Part shown: positions 4,744 to 13,360 of the stretch, one piece after another | Layout of the letters: each line of letters starts with the position of its first letter | How positions within the stretch are numbered: the stretch's first letter is position 1 | DNA from: Solobacterium sp. | GTDB taxonomy: Bacteria; Bacillota_I; Bacilli_A; Erysipelotrichales; Erysipelotrichaceae | DNA: 18,583 nt | Assembly: GCA_017514645.1 (NCBI GenBank) | Contig: JAFWJP010000193.1 | Location: 1-18,583 of the forward strand | Reading direction: 5' to 3' | Translations under genes and position numbers: made by a program | The notes under the pieces: generated by a model | The model's database searches: none | Seen by the model: the letters and a program-made list of their open reading frames with translations, nothing else | Told to the model about the DNA's origin: nothing

Positions 4744-6129
4744 ATGAACGAACGCCAGAAACAATTGATCGCAAACGCAGAAAAGAACAGAGACCTCATG
4801 TATGACGCAGAAGCGTTTATCTGGAAGCACCCGCAGACAGGATTCACGGAGTGGGAAGCGCACAATTACCTCGTACCGAAGTATGAAGTGCTCGGCTACA
4901 AGGTCAACCTGGCCGGAAAGATTCCCGGATTCGGTGATATCCCGGGATTCTGGATCGATATCGATACGGGGAGGGAAGGACCGACACTGGCGGTCTTCGG
5001 TGAACTGGATGCGCTGGATATCGCCAACCATCCGGAATCGGTCAACGGCATGACGCATTGCTGCGGACACCATGCACAGTCGGCAGTACTGCTGGGACTG
5101 GCAGCGGCTCTGAAGGAACCGGGTGCGCTGGACGGTCTCTGCGGAAAGATCCGTCTGATCGGTGTACCGGCAGAGGAAATGATCCAGCTGGCCTTCCGTG
5201 AAGATCTGCGCAAGAAGGGTGTCATCAGTTATATGGGCGGCAAGGTTGAATTCATGCACAGAGGCATTCTGGACGGTGTGGATATCGCTATGATGGTACA
5301 TGGCACGGCAGCGGGTGAAGGAGAGCCGTATGACTTCTCCTGCGGGCTGGGCAATAACGGCTGTATGGCCAAAACGATCCGCTACAAAGGAAAGAGCGCA
5401 CATGCCGGCGGTGCACCGCATATGGGCATCAACGCAGAATACGCTGCTATGCTCGGTCTGCAGGCGGTGAACAACCTGCGTGAGACATTCCAGGAGAAGG
5501 ATTACATCCGCTTCCATCCGATCATGATGGGTGTCAACTGCGCAGTCAATATTATCCCGGATGAAATGAAGATCGAAAGCTATGTCCGCGGCAAGACAAA
5601 CGAAGCAATCAAACGTGAAAACAACAAGGTCAACCGCGCGCTGGCAGGTGCAGCCCTGGCAATGGGCGCCGGTGTTGAGCTGACGGATCGCCCGGGCTAT
5701 TCCCCTGAGGTTCATGACTATGACTTCATGAAGCTGGTAGAGAAGTGCTGCTGCGATCTCGTCGGCGAAGACAGAGTGAAGTTCGACTATACAGAGTGGA
5801 GTACAGGTTCTTCCGATTTCGGTGATATTACCTGCGTCATGCCGGGTGTTCAGTTCAATGCGGCAGGTATTACAGGCACACTGCACGGAATCGACTTCAA
5901 GGTCGTCGACCGTGAGCGTCTGCTGACAAAGAACGCGGAAGCACAGCTGTTTGTCATTGATGCACTGCTCGGAGACGGTGCGGAGAACGCGAAGCGGATC
6001 ATTGCGAACTACAAGCCGACATACAATTCCATCAAGGAATACTTCGACGACATCAACAGCTTCATCCTGGACAAGGATGCGGTCGTATACGACGAGAACG
6101 GCAACGCAACGATCGACTTCAAGAACTGA
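4744..6129 (+). CDS. M20-family amidohydrolase, AbgB-like
   Basis: This encodes a 461-residue cytoplasmic metallo-amidohydrolase. AbgB-type enzymes cleave N-acyl or aminobenzoyl amino-acid amides; the true substrate here is unknown. Visible features are the catalytic-domain motif FGELDAL (85-91), the metal-site cluster HCCGHH with Cys107 and His109, the Glu pair 144-145 in VPAEE, His186 in MVHG, the dimerisation-domain motif KSAHAGGAPHMG (217-228), and the final metal ligand His381 in GTLHGIDF. The ATG at 4744 lies 9 nt after GAAAGGGAG; an in-frame TTG at 4738 is too close. The stop overlaps the GNAT start (TGATG), so both are cotranscribed. A structured leader suggests attenuation control. 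Peptidase M20D carboxypeptidase/IAA-amino-acid hydrolase relatives are alternative names. Confidence 0.9.
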   Translation: MNERQKQLIANAEKNRDLMYDAEAFIWKHPQTGFTEWEAHNYLVPKYEVLGYKVNLAGKIPGFGDIPGFWIDIDTGREGPTLAVFGELDALDIANHPESVNGMTHCCGHHAQSAVLLGLAAALKEPGALDGLCGKIRLIGVPAEEMIQLAFREDLRKKGVISYMGGKVEFMHRGILDGVDIAMMVHGTAAGEGEPYDFSCGLGNNGCMAKTIRYKGKSAHAGGAPHMGINAEYAAMLGLQAVNNLRETFQEKDYIRFHPIMMGVNCAVNIIPDEMKIESYVRGKTNEAIKRENNKVNRALAGAALAMGAGVELTDRPGYSPEVHDYDFMKLVEKCCCDLVGEDRVKFDYTEWSTGSSDFGDITCVMPGVQFNAAGITGTLHGIDFKVVDRERLLTKNAEAQLFVIDALLGDGAENAKRIIANYKPTYNSIKEYFDDINSFILDKDAVVYDENGNATIDFKN

Positions 6130-6614
6130 TGGCGGTAACGATCAGGACAGCGGAGGTATGTGATGCGGCAGTGATCGCCCATATCCAGGCAGTATCGTGG
6201 AAGAACGGATTTGCCGGGATCCTGGAAGGTGAAGCGCTGGATCTGGATGAAACACGGCTGAAAACGATGTGGGAACGTGTGCTGCAGAACAATGATCGTA
6301 CGGTATTGCTGGAGATCGATGGGCAGCCGCACTGCATGGCATCCTGGGATCAGAGCCGGGAGGAGTGGTATGACGGTGCAGAACTCATCTGCATCCACAG
6401 TCTGCCGGATCACTGGCAGGAAGGCTTCGGATCCATGGTCATGGAACGCGTGCTGAAAGACGCCAGGGAAGCTGGGTATGCGAAGATCATGCTGTGGGTG
6501 TTTGAAGAAAACACCCGCGCACGCCGTTTCTATGAGAAGCACGGATTCCGTCTGACAGACCATACCAAGACACAGCGTGGTCCTGTGGAAGTCATGTACG
6601 AAAGAGAACTGTAG
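6129..6614 (+). CDS. GNAT-family N-acetyltransferase
   Basis: This encodes a 161-residue protein with one GNAT fold, which transfers an acetyl group from acetyl-CoA to an amine. The acetyl-CoA pyrophosphate loop appears as Q97-E-G-F-G101 (the Q/R-x-x-G-x-G/A motif A) at the start of a long helix. It is followed by the strand AKIMLWVFEENTRARRFYEK and GF at 128-132, the usual motif B with the conserved Tyr. The N-terminal IRTAEVCDAAVIAHI segment is typical. It overlaps the M20 stop by 1 nt and has no ribosome site of its own, so translation is probably coupled. Pairing of a deacylase-like enzyme with an acetyltransferase suggests handling of acylated amino compounds, but the acceptor is unknown. 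Confidence 0.88.
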   Translation: MAVTIRTAEVCDAAVIAHIQAVSWKNGFAGILEGEALDLDETRLKTMWERVLQNNDRTVLLEIDGQPHCMASWDQSREEWYDGAELICIHSLPDHWQEGFGSMVMERVLKDAREAGYAKIMLWVFEENTRARRFYEKHGFRLTDHTKTQRGPVEVMYEREL

Positions 6615-6619
6615 AAATG

Positions 6620-6648
6620 AGCAGGGTTCCGGAAGGAATCCTGCTTTA
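6620..6648 (+). terminator. terminator of the M20-GNAT operon
   Basis: An 11-bp stem AGCAGGGTTCC / GGAATCCTGCT (6620-6630 with 6635-6645, one G-T pair) has a GGAA loop and a short T tail. It begins 5 nt after the GNAT stop. Confidence 0.6.
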
Positions 6649-6662
6649 CTGTGCACATATGA

Positions 6663-6678
6663 TTGACCGCGCAGTCAA
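6663..6678. promoter_or_regulatory. TetR-type operator 1 (upstream copy)
   Basis: TTGACCGCGCAGTCAA is a palindrome with the same outer arms as two further copies at 6747 and 6791. It lies 84 bp upstream of copy 2 (eight helical turns), which would allow looping by the TetR regulator. Confidence 0.65.
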
Positions 6679-6746
6679 AAGCGGTTTTGACGCTTATCTG
6701 CGGGCAGATTCCGTACAAACGGCACAAAAACAGCCGGTTCATATAG

Positions 6747-6775
6747 TTGACTGTACGGTCAATCAATGATAATCT
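6747..6775 (+). promoter_or_regulatory. tetR-ligase promoter overlapping operator 2
   Basis: The palindrome TTGACTGTACGGTCAA (6747-6762) contains the -35 box TTGACT (6747-6752). The -10 box TAATCT (6770-6775) follows after exactly 17 bp. Transcription should start near 6782. A protein bound to the palindrome would block polymerase, implying autorepression. Confidence 0.7.
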
Positions 6776-6790
6776 ATGCAAAAGGGTTGG

Positions 6791-6806
6791 TTGACTGCAC
6801 AGTCAA
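6791..6806. promoter_or_regulatory. TetR-type operator 3 (in the leader)
   Basis: TTGACTGCACAGTCAA lies 44 bp after copy 2, between the predicted transcription start and the regulator's ATG. The three copies share TTGACYGYRCRGTCAA. Confidence 0.7.
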
Positions 6807-6822
6807 CAGCAGCGTAGACACG

Positions 6823-7455
6823 ATGGCATATGAATATTTTGAAAAACTTCCGGCAGAAAGGCAGGAGCTGATCCTGTCTGCAGGCATCAGGGCATTCTCC
6901 CGGAATGCCTACAACGACATCAGTACCGAAAGCATTACCAGGGCATGCGGAATCTCCAAAGGTCTTCTGTTTCACTATTTCGGGTCCAAGAAAAACTATT
7001 ATCTCTACTGTCTGGAACAGTCCATGCTCCGACTGATCGGCGGGAAGGAAACGCTCTCAGGAGACAGCTTCCACGAAATCATCTTTGGAAGTATGAACCA
7101 GAAGATCGAACAGTGCCTGCAGTACAAGGATGAAATGCACATGGTGAACATGGCGTCCCGTGATGTGTCCGCTGATGTTGCGGAAGGCAAGGCGGAGATC
7201 CTCGGCCGCTACCGCACCATCATTCAGCTGAGATCTGCCCAGATCATCCAGAAAGCGATTGCAAAGCTGGAACTCAAGGATAATGTGAACAAGCAGATCC
7301 TGGCCGAGGGTATCCAGATCTATACCAATGCGCTGATCAACAGATATCTGCTGCAGTACCAGCAGACGCCGGATCTCTTCTTTGAGAGAAGCGAGCGGAT
7401 CAAAGCGGAGCTGAAGGATTATCTCGAACTGATGCTCAAGGGCATATGCAGGTAA
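6823..7455 (+). CDS. TetR/AcrR-family transcriptional regulator
   Basis: This encodes a 210-residue regulator. The TetR helix-turn-helix spans about residues 15-60: RQELILSAGIRAFSRNAYND, then ISTESITRACGISKGLLFHY, then FGSKKNYYLYCLE. The remaining helices form the ligand-binding and dimerisation domain, which has no recognisable ligand motif. I chose the ATG at 6823. An ATG at 6766 lies inside the promoter, before the predicted transcription start, and would put operator 3 in the coding region. No clear ribosome site is visible. The stop is 7 nt before the ligase gene, so both form one transcript that the regulator probably represses itself. The inducer is unknown, possibly a substrate or product of the ligase. 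Confidence 0.88.
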   Translation: MAYEYFEKLPAERQELILSAGIRAFSRNAYNDISTESITRACGISKGLLFHYFGSKKNYYLYCLEQSMLRLIGGKETLSGDSFHEIIFGSMNQKIEQCLQYKDEMHMVNMASRDVSADVAEGKAEILGRYRTIIQLRSAQIIQKAIAKLELKDNVNKQILAEGIQIYTNALINRYLLQYQQTPDLFFERSERIKAELKDYLELMLKGICR

Positions 7456-7462
7456 ACAGTAT

Positions 7463-8833
7463 ATGAAACGAACAGGCTTGTTCAGGGCGATGAAGCTCTG
7501 CAGAGACTATACAAAGATGAATGCTGTGCAGCGGGCACAGCTGCAGGAACAACGTCTCCGGGATCTTGTCGCATTCGCAAAGGAACACAGTCCGTATTAC
7601 AAAGCACTTTATGCTGAAGTACCCGTAGACTTTAAACCGGCGGATCTGCCGCCCGTGAATAAATCAACACTCATGGAACACTGGGATGACTGGGTGTGCG
7701 ACTGGGATCTGACACTGGCGGAAGTCCGTACGTTCATGGAGGACAAGGACAATATCGGCAGGCGGCTGAAGAACGAATACCTTGTGTTCACCACATCCGG
7801 ATCCACCGGAAATCCGCTGGTTACCGTTGTCGACCGCAGTGCGAACAATATTATGGGCGCGATCAGCGCTGTACGTGCGTTTGCCCGAAGGGAAGACCTG
7901 ATCCGGTTTATGAAACGCGGAGGAAAGAGTATCGGCGTCTTTGCGGATGAAGGATTCTATCTCGGCAACAGCAGTATCCGTTCCCGTCTTCTTGCCATGC
8001 CGTGGAAGAAACGGCAGATGGCAGTCTCCAGTGCGCTGTATCCAATTGAGCGGATCGTAGAACAGCTGAACGCGTTTCAGCCGGCAATGCTGGGAGGATA
8101 TCCCTCGAATCTGGAACTGCTGATCGAAGAGGCTGAAGCAGGCAGACTGCATATCTCGCCGGTCATCATCATGACCGGCGGGGAATATCTGTCCGAGCAG
8201 CTGCGGAACCGTCTGTCAGAAACATTTCACTGTTATGTACAGACATCGTATTCCTGTACGGAAGGCGGTACGGTTGCCTGTGAATGTCCGGAACATCATT
8301 TTCACATCAACGACGACTGGCTGATCGTTGAACCGGTGGATGCGGACGGCAATCCGGTGCCGGACGGTGTACAGTCCGAAAAGATTCTCCTGACGAATCT
8401 GTACAACTACACGCAGCCGTATATCCGCTATGAAGTGACAGACAGGGTGATCATGCACCATGAACCTTGTGCCTGCGGAAATCCTTCTCCCTGGGTCGAA
8501 CTGGAGGGCAGGACGGATGATGTTGCGGTATTCACGGAAAATGGGAATACGGTACGGATCGCACCGCTGTCCATGTACGCAGTGCTGAAGGAGGTTCCTG
8601 AACTGCGCCGCTTTCAGGTGCTGGTCTATCCGGAGAACCGGGTCATGATAAGGATCGAACCGATGGACGGAGCAGAAAAACAGACGGTATTTCCTGCTGC
8701 AAAGTCCCGTCTGGAACAGTATCTGGCCTCCCAGGGCATCCATCACGCAACCATTGAACTCTCGGATGAACCTCCTCGGCAGGATCCCTCCAGCGGGAAA
8801 TACAAACATATCGTGAATATGCAGGATCTCTGA
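7463..8833 (+). CDS. PaaK/CapK-like adenylate-forming ligase
   Basis: This encodes a 456-residue member of the phenylacetate-CoA ligase-like group (COG1541 type), which activates a carboxylate as an acyl-adenylate. The phosphate loop FTTSGSTGNPLV is at 109-120. Further motifs are GGYPSNLELL at 211-220, the adenine/acyl motif SYSCTEGG at 262-269, YIRYEVTD with the ribose-binding Asp at 320-327, a CACG pair at 336-339, and the hinge region ELEGRTDD at 346-353. The spacing is normal for the family. No other phenylacetate-pathway gene is in the window, and CapK-type relatives also occur in polysaccharide and natural-product loci, so the acid and acceptor are unknown. It is cotranscribed with the TetR gene. 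A terminator stem begins within its last codons. Confidence 0.85.
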   Translation: MKRTGLFRAMKLCRDYTKMNAVQRAQLQEQRLRDLVAFAKEHSPYYKALYAEVPVDFKPADLPPVNKSTLMEHWDDWVCDWDLTLAEVRTFMEDKDNIGRRLKNEYLVFTTSGSTGNPLVTVVDRSANNIMGAISAVRAFARREDLIRFMKRGGKSIGVFADEGFYLGNSSIRSRLLAMPWKKRQMAVSSALYPIERIVEQLNAFQPAMLGGYPSNLELLIEEAEAGRLHISPVIIMTGGEYLSEQLRNRLSETFHCYVQTSYSCTEGGTVACECPEHHFHINDDWLIVEPVDADGNPVPDGVQSEKILLTNLYNYTQPYIRYEVTDRVIMHHEPCACGNPSPWVELEGRTDDVAVFTENGNTVRIAPLSMYAVLKEVPELRRFQVLVYPENRVMIRIEPMDGAEKQTVFPAAKSRLEQYLASQGIHHATIELSDEPPRQDPSSGKYKHIVNMQDL

Positions 8834-8848
8834 AGGGATCCTGCTTTC
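8821..8848 (+). terminator. terminator of the tetR-ligase operon, stop codon in its loop
   Basis: The perfect 8-bp stem GCAGGATC / GATCCTGC (8821-8828 with 8837-8844) is followed by TTT. The ligase TGA (8831-8833) lies in the loop. Confidence 0.6.
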
Positions 8849-8907
8849 ATAACGGAAAGAATCTGTGTATATTAATATAGAGATAATATCGGAAAATCAG
8901 GGTTTTT

Positions 8908-11900
8908 ATGACGGAAGAAAGAATACAGCCGCATACAGAAGAAATGCGGAAAAAAGCGAACAGATACTTCTTCTCGAAGGTGATTTTCAATGTGGTTCTG
9001 ATCGTGCTCGGAGCGCTGCTGATCGGTGTTCTGCTGCGGAATATGCAGACAAGGGCATCCTATCAGCGGCAGAAGGAGAACAGTCAGCTGGCCCTGTCGG
9101 AAGCCCTGACAACAATGGACCGGAACGAACAGAGCGCACAGGAACTGGAAGGGATCTTCCACAAAGGAAACCAGCAGATCCTGGATGATATTGAAACAGT
9201 ACTGTCCGGCGGACTGTCGCAGGCCATGATGGAGTCTGACAACAGCATACGTTCTGACATTCTGAAAGATCTGGCAGGGCGCGGAGAGATCAGTTACCTG
9301 TACATCATGTCCAGGGACGGTCTGGTCATGAGCAGTCCGTATGCGGATATGTTCATGGTCAACCCTGCTGTGCGGGGTATCCTGACACAGGAGAATATCA
9401 ATGACATCCTGAAGTATACCGGGAACGCAGACGGTACGGTAACACCGGTACAGGTGAAGAACCGGTTCGGTACCTTCTACTTCTATTCCAAGCCGTATCA
9501 GTTCCTGGGCAATGAATATGCGCTGGTGATCGGCATCAATTCCGATGTACTGGATGAGCAGACGGCTGTGCTGAGGGATACAGCTGCGGTACTGAGCAGA
9601 ACAGCGGTCATCAATGACGGATTCCTGTTCGCGGTAAACAAGGCGGACAACCTTTTCCTGTACTTCAACAACGGAGAGGATATGCTGACGGGACAGAACG
9701 CGCTGACCTGCGGTCTTTCGGAGAATGCCCTGGCAGATGGTTATTACGGTGTTGAAACGATTCAGGGTCAGGAATACTACTGTGTATCCAGGGTCTTCGG
9801 TGATCAGGCGGTCATCTGCGCAACAGCCAGAACGGACAGGATCGTGGAAGATGATCAGTATGTCCTTTTCTGGACGATCACGGGCTTCCACATCGTCATG
9901 CTGATGTGCCTGATCTACGCCGTCATCGTACGCAATGACTTCGTACGTCATGCCGTAGAGACCGAACGGCTCACTCTGCGTGAACAATCCGAAAACCCGG
10001 TCTACTTTGACAAATCCATTTTCAAGAAGGTATTCCCGCTGATGCTGACAGGTGTCATGGTCATGTACGGGATCTCCTTCTATACCCAGACACTGCTGGA
10101 AGTCACGCAGGGTGTGGAGAAGTCCGCGGCTGCTCTGCAGGAAGTTACCGGCAGATATGAAGAAAGCATGGAGAACCGGGAAGCAATCAGCACCTACAAC
10201 GATGAGCACTTCCTGTCCACAGCGAGACTGCTGGCGTTTGTCGTAGAAGAAGATCCGGCGATCCTGAACGAAGAAACAGACCGCTACTACAGCAGATACG
10301 ATGAACTCGGCAACAAGATCTTCCTGACGGATGATGAGGGAAACCGTCTGCGTTCGGTTTCGCAGTCTGCCCGGCTGCAGAAGCTCTGTGATGCCAACAA
10401 TATCGATGCGATCTACATCTACGATGAAGACGGACATACCATTGCGACCAATACAGCGAACTGGTACTTTACGTTAAGCCGTGAGGAAGGCGATCAGTCC
10501 TATCCGTTCCTGCAGGTTCTGGACGGCAGAACGGATGATTATGTACAGACACGTCAGACAAGTGAGCTGGGTGAAGATTCCCAGTTCATCGGTACGGCAC
10601 TGCGTTACTATACGATGCTGGATGAGAACGGTGATACGGTCTATGTATCGCGTTCGGCATACGAGAGATCGGCGGCGGAGAACGGCGTCAGCGACAATAC
10701 AACAGCTGACGGCATTACGGAGCACCGGTCACTGATCCAGATTGAAATGAATGTCGGTCTTTCCGATCGTCTGCTGGAACCGACCGATGCGGCAAGGGTG
10801 CTGACGACCAGCATGCTGGACGGCGGTGCTATCGTCATGTTCGACGCAAGCGAGGACCATAGCTGCCTGTATTCACCGATCGAAGCGAGCATCGGTGTAC
10901 CCGCTGCGGATCTCGGCATTTCAGACAATGCGTTCTCCGGCCTGGATTACTACGGATTCACCCGGGTCAACGGTGTGACCTACTTCCAGTATTTCCGGTA
11001 CCTGAGCGGGTACTTTATCGCGACAGCGATTCCCAAATCGTCAATGTACAAAGCACGTGTCCCGATCGCCCTGACCACCTCGGTTGTCTGCTTTATCCTG
11101 ATCCTGATCCTGTCCCTGACGGTCACCCTGACAAACAAGGAAGAGGAAAGGCTGTATCAGGCAGTCAGTGAAGAAGAAGCGGAACGAGGACTGAACGCGT
11201 CCATCTTCAGCATCATTCTTCCGTCCGGACGCAGAACATCCACGACCAATGCGGCTGCCCGCTGGGACAACCGCTACATCTCCTGGAATGAAAAGAGTCC
11301 GGAACAGAAACTGGTCGATATGATCAAGGTCGTTGTCCTTGCCATGATGATCTATGTCATGCTGGCGGTATTCGGCGCCTTTACGATGTTCAGCGAAGAT
11401 TCGGTCATCCGCTATATCATCAGCGGGTCCTGGGATCGTGGATGGAACGTCTTCGCCATGAGTGCCTGCGCGATCGTACTGATGGCGACAGTCATTCTGG
11501 TCAGCATATTCCGGATTCCGGTACGGATCATTACTTCCCTGCTCGGTACAAGAAGCGAAACGCTCGGTCATCTGCTGCTGTCCATTCTGAAGTACGGCGG
11601 TACGATCGGCGCGCTGTTCTACTGTCTGTACCTGTTCGGCCTGGATGCCGGCGGACTGCTGGCCAGTGTCGGTATTCTGTCGCTGGTCATCGGTCTTGGC
11701 GCCCAGAGTCTGATCCAGGATATCATTGCCGGTATCTTCATCGTATTTGAAGGGGAATTCCGCGTCGGTGATATCGTTACGATCAAGGACTTCCGCGGTA
11801 CCGTACTGGATATCGGTCTGCGTACGACCAAGATCATGCGCAACGACGGCAATATCAAGATCTACAACAACAGTGAGATTTCCGGCGTCCTGAACATGAC

Positions 11901-12264
11901 GAAGGAGACGTCGGTCGCATCCACGACGATCAGTATCGAATACGGCCAGGATATCGACTATGTCGAAGCCGTACTGGCACGTGAACTGCCGAAACTGAAG
12001 GAGAAGAACGACAAGATCGTGGACGGTCCTACCTATCTCGGAGTCTCCGGACTGGGTGACAGCGGTGTATCGATGACGGTCATCGCGCGCTGCAGCGAGC
12101 AGAATGTCCGCGGCATGAACCGCTTCCTGAACAAGGAAGTGCTGCAGATCTTCTACCGCAACGGCATCAACGTCCCGTTCCCGAACGTTACGGTGTCCCA
12201 GCTCGAGATGACCGGAAGAAAGACTATGGCGGACTTCACGGAAGAACAGGAGGAAAAGAAATGA
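8908..12264 (+). CDS. MscS-family channel with two large extracytoplasmic sensor-like domains
   Basis: This encodes an 1118-residue membrane protein. TM1 is at about 24-43, followed by an outside region at 45-316. TM2 is at about 318-341 and TM3 at about 375-397, followed by a second outside region at 398-715. TM4 is at about 719-741 and TM5-TM7 at about 804-827, 847-868 and 888-911. The pore helix and MscS core span 913-965, including ASVGILSLVIGLGAQSLIQD, the GIFIVFEGEFRVGDIV turn and the start of the beta-domain, and the C-terminal vestibule reaches about 1100. Both outside regions have a helical stalk and then strands like a Cache/PAS-type domain (e.g. IYIYDEDGHTIATNT). MscS alone is about 280 residues. 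Known MscS proteins open on membrane tension. Ligand-modulated gating is inferred. An AGGG ribosome site lies 5 nt before the ATG. The stop overlaps the lipoprotein start (ATGA). Confidence 0.85.
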   Translation: MTEERIQPHTEEMRKKANRYFFSKVIFNVVLIVLGALLIGVLLRNMQTRASYQRQKENSQLALSEALTTMDRNEQSAQELEGIFHKGNQQILDDIETVLSGGLSQAMMESDNSIRSDILKDLAGRGEISYLYIMSRDGLVMSSPYADMFMVNPAVRGILTQENINDILKYTGNADGTVTPVQVKNRFGTFYFYSKPYQFLGNEYALVIGINSDVLDEQTAVLRDTAAVLSRTAVINDGFLFAVNKADNLFLYFNNGEDMLTGQNALTCGLSENALADGYYGVETIQGQEYYCVSRVFGDQAVICATARTDRIVEDDQYVLFWTITGFHIVMLMCLIYAVIVRNDFVRHAVETERLTLREQSENPVYFDKSIFKKVFPLMLTGVMVMYGISFYTQTLLEVTQGVEKSAAALQEVTGRYEESMENREAISTYNDEHFLSTARLLAFVVEEDPAILNEETDRYYSRYDELGNKIFLTDDEGNRLRSVSQSARLQKLCDANNIDAIYIYDEDGHTIATNTANWYFTLSREEGDQSYPFLQVLDGRTDDYVQTRQTSELGEDSQFIGTALRYYTMLDENGDTVYVSRSAYERSAAENGVSDNTTADGITEHRSLIQIEMNVGLSDRLLEPTDAARVLTTSMLDGGAIVMFDASEDHSCLYSPIEASIGVPAADLGISDNAFSGLDYYGFTRVNGVTYFQYFRYLSGYFIATAIPKSSMYKARVPIALTTSVVCFILILILSLTVTLTNKEEERLYQAVSEEEAERGLNASIFSIILPSGRRTSTTNAAARWDNRYISWNEKSPEQKLVDMIKVVVLAMMIYVMLAVFGAFTMFSEDSVIRYIISGSWDRGWNVFAMSACAIVLMATVILVSIFRIPVRIITSLLGTRSETLGHLLLSILKYGGTIGALFYCLYLFGLDAGGLLASVGILSLVIGLGAQSLIQDIIAGIFIVFEGEFRVGDIVTIKDFRGTVLDIGLRTTKIMRNDGNIKIYNNSEISGVLNMTKETSVASTTISIEYGQDIDYVEAVLARELPKLKEKNDKIVDGPTYLGVSGLGDSGVSMTVIARCSEQNVRGMNRFLNKEVLQIFYRNGINVPFPNVTVSQLEMTGRKTMADFTEEQEEKK

Positions 12265-13325
12265 TCAAGCGTCTCGGCATCATTGCGCTGTTCAGCTGTA
12301 CAGTGCTGGCGGCATGTTCTTCCGGAAGCCCGAAGGAAGAAGAGATACCGGTATCCGTACCGGAAACGACCGTGGTCAGACAGGCACTATGGTCCAACGG
12401 ACATATCTTTACATCCATTGCGCAGGAACAGGGCTATTTCGCGGATGAAGGCATCACCGTGGAATTCGTTCCGGTGACGAGCGATGCGGAAGTGTTCCAG
12501 TTTCTGCAGGAAGGGAAGATCGATGTTGCGGCGAATTCGGGTACAAACCTGCCGCTGCAGTATATCTCTGAGGGTCTGGATCTGACGATCTTCGGCGGAT
12601 ATATGCTTACCGGGTGCATGCCGGTGTTCGGAAGAGCGGACGCGGAATGGAACGGTATCCAGGATCTTGTAGGAAAGACGATGGCGTGTGAACCGAATCT
12701 GTTTGCGATTACAGGACCGCTGCTGGATCTCGGCTATGACCCCCTGAATGAGATCACCTGGTACAATCCCGAGAATCAGGAAGACCGTGTACGGGCGGTA
12801 GAAAGCGGAGAAGCGGACTACGGACTGGTCGGTACATCACTGAACTACGAGATCAATACCAATCCGAATCTGAAGGTTCTGACGTATGCCAGCGACATTC
12901 TTCCGGACTATTCGTGCTGCCGGGCGGAAGCCATGACTTCCTGGGTCAATGAGAATCCCAATACAGTCAAAGCTCTGCTGAAAGGCTGGATCCGGGCAAT
13001 GGCCTACTACGATTCCCATCATGAGGAGACGGTAGCGCTGACGGCGGATCTGCTGCAGCAGGACGAGGAATACGTCAGAGCGTATCTGGACAATCCTCGC
13101 TGTGATCTCAATGTGGATCCGATGAAGAGCGCAGTGGAGCGTGCCTGGGACTACATGGAGCGTCTGGGTCTGCTGGACAAGGAAGCGGAACAGATCGACA
13201 TTGATGACCATATCAACGTTGACCTGTACAAGCTCGCTCTGGATGAATGCCAGGCCCAGTACGGAGAAGAGAATCCGAAATTCTACGAACGCATGCAGGC
13301 ACAGTATGCCAGAAACAATCAATGA
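12261..13325 (+). CDS. NMT1/THI5-type substrate-binding lipoprotein
   Basis: This encodes a 354-residue extracytoplasmic protein. A short signal peptide (MIKRLGIIALFSCTVLAAC) ends in a lipobox with the lipidated Cys19. The mature part has the SsuA/ThiY-like binding fold: LWSNGHIFTSIAQEQGYFADEGITVEFV, the DVAANSGTNLPLQYISEGLDL ligand loop region, VGKTMACEP, and the helical C-terminal lobe. Family members bind small organic molecules such as sulfonates, pyrimidine precursors or aromatic acids. The ATG overlaps the channel gene's stop, so their translation is coupled. No ABC permease or ATPase gene lies anywhere in the window, so it probably does not serve a local ABC importer. It may deliver a ligand signal to the channel's outside domains or feed a transporter encoded elsewhere. 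Confidence 0.87.
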   Translation: MIKRLGIIALFSCTVLAACSSGSPKEEEIPVSVPETTVVRQALWSNGHIFTSIAQEQGYFADEGITVEFVPVTSDAEVFQFLQEGKIDVAANSGTNLPLQYISEGLDLTIFGGYMLTGCMPVFGRADAEWNGIQDLVGKTMACEPNLFAITGPLLDLGYDPLNEITWYNPENQEDRVRAVESGEADYGLVGTSLNYEINTNPNLKVLTYASDILPDYSCCRAEAMTSWVNENPNTVKALLKGWIRAMAYYDSHHEETVALTADLLQQDEEYVRAYLDNPRCDLNVDPMKSAVERAWDYMERLGLLDKEAEQIDIDDHINVDLYKLALDECQAQYGEENPKFYERMQAQYARNNQ

Positions 13326-13340
13326 TCCTGACAGCAGGAT
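13325..13340 (+). other. short intercistronic hairpin after the lipoprotein gene
   Basis: ATCCTG-ACAG-CAGGAT forms a 6-bp stem starting at the stop codon, with no T-tract. It may slow exonucleases or partly attenuate; it is unlikely to terminate. Confidence 0.35.
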
Positions 13341-13360
13341 GAGTTAAGGAGAAAACAGAG

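Noticed and set aside
4555..5886. Long minus-strand reading frame opposite the M20 amidohydrolase
   Set aside because: It is the antisense shadow of a gene with clear M20 motifs and has no family features or ribosome site of its own.
6766..6822. ATG at 6766 as the TetR start
   Set aside because: It lies inside the promoter, before the predicted start of transcription, and would put an operator in the coding sequence.
8872..10437. Long minus-strand reading frame opposite the MscS-type gene
   Set aside because: It is a by-product of the high-GC codon pattern of the plus-strand gene; composition is Arg/His/Gln-rich and no motif is visible.
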